Shown one piece after another: positions 45,104 to 45,175 of a DNA stretch of 45,175 nt (within the stretch, counting starts at the first letter, position 1; every line of letters starts with the position of its first letter). The DNA comes from Nymphaea colorata. Taxonomy: Eukaryota > Streptophyta > Magnoliopsida > Nymphaeales > Nymphaeaceae. The notes beneath the pieces were generated by a model that was given only the letters and a program-made list of their open reading frames with translations, was not told the DNA's origin and did no database searches. The stretch lies in the NCBI RefSeq assembly GCF_008831285.2, contig NW_022205135.1, positions 1 through 45,175 of the forward strand, in the 5' to 3' direction. Made by a program: the position numbers and the translations under genes.

Positions 45104-45175
45104 GGGGAAGGAATTGATTGTTAATAATATATTTTATTGATGATGATGGTGTATATATGAATGATTGATTGTTAG

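Overview
The window is one end of a ciliate macronuclear chromosome, most likely from a peritrich or close relative. Bases 1-63 are a telomere of CCCCAA repeats, and the genes begin less than 300 bp inside it. TAA and TAG are read through in almost every gene, and every gene whose end I could place stops at TGA. Where the protein family is conserved enough to judge, TAG falls at positions usually held by glutamate (the alpha/beta hydrolase at 4083-5330, VPS4, the coiled coils). That fits the peritrich nuclear code (UAA/UAG = Glu) better than the Tetrahymena/Paramecium code (Gln). TAA is clearly sense, but its identity as Glu is less directly shown. Introns are few and tiny (about 20-31 nt, GT...AG).

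Most genes are interrupted by single-base frame changes. Nearly all are repaired by adding one base to a short homopolymer. I therefore read them as uncorrected homopolymer-length errors of the assembly, not as pseudogenes. Programmed -1 frameshifting is the less likely alternative. CDS coordinates below span from start codon to TGA and include these breaks, so a naive conceptual translation of an interval will not be in frame throughout.

Layout. 0.3-5.3 kb: mitochondrial glutaryl-CoA dehydrogenase, a coiled-coil protein, an unknown protein, and an alpha/beta hydrolase. 5.6-11.4 kb: an unknown protein, a membrane RING protein facing a probably N-myristoylated RING protein, a secreted Cys-rich protein, and a degenerate dual-specificity phosphatase. 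11.6-19.8 kb: one giant HECT ubiquitin ligase. 20.2-24.5 kb: two small unknowns and a ciliary CFAP92-like protein. 24.6-26.0 kb: a 7TM protein with a C-terminal RGS-like domain. 26.2-33.8 kb: two convergent coiled-coil/TLDc paralogues. 34.1-39.5 kb: a tandem ubiquitin-like protein, a PX-BAR sorting nexin, a small repeat ORF and VPS4. 39.9-45.1 kb: two tandem two-TM paralogues, a coiled-coil protein, a zinc-finger protein and two unknowns.

Themes. Ubiquitin biology (HECT, two RINGs, tandem UBL) and endosomal trafficking (sorting nexin, VPS4) recur, but ciliate genes are not arranged in operons, so neighbourhood is weak evidence of joint function. Packing is very tight: convergent stops are often only about 50-140 bp apart. 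I saw no tRNA, rRNA, CRISPR array, transposon or virus-like gene.
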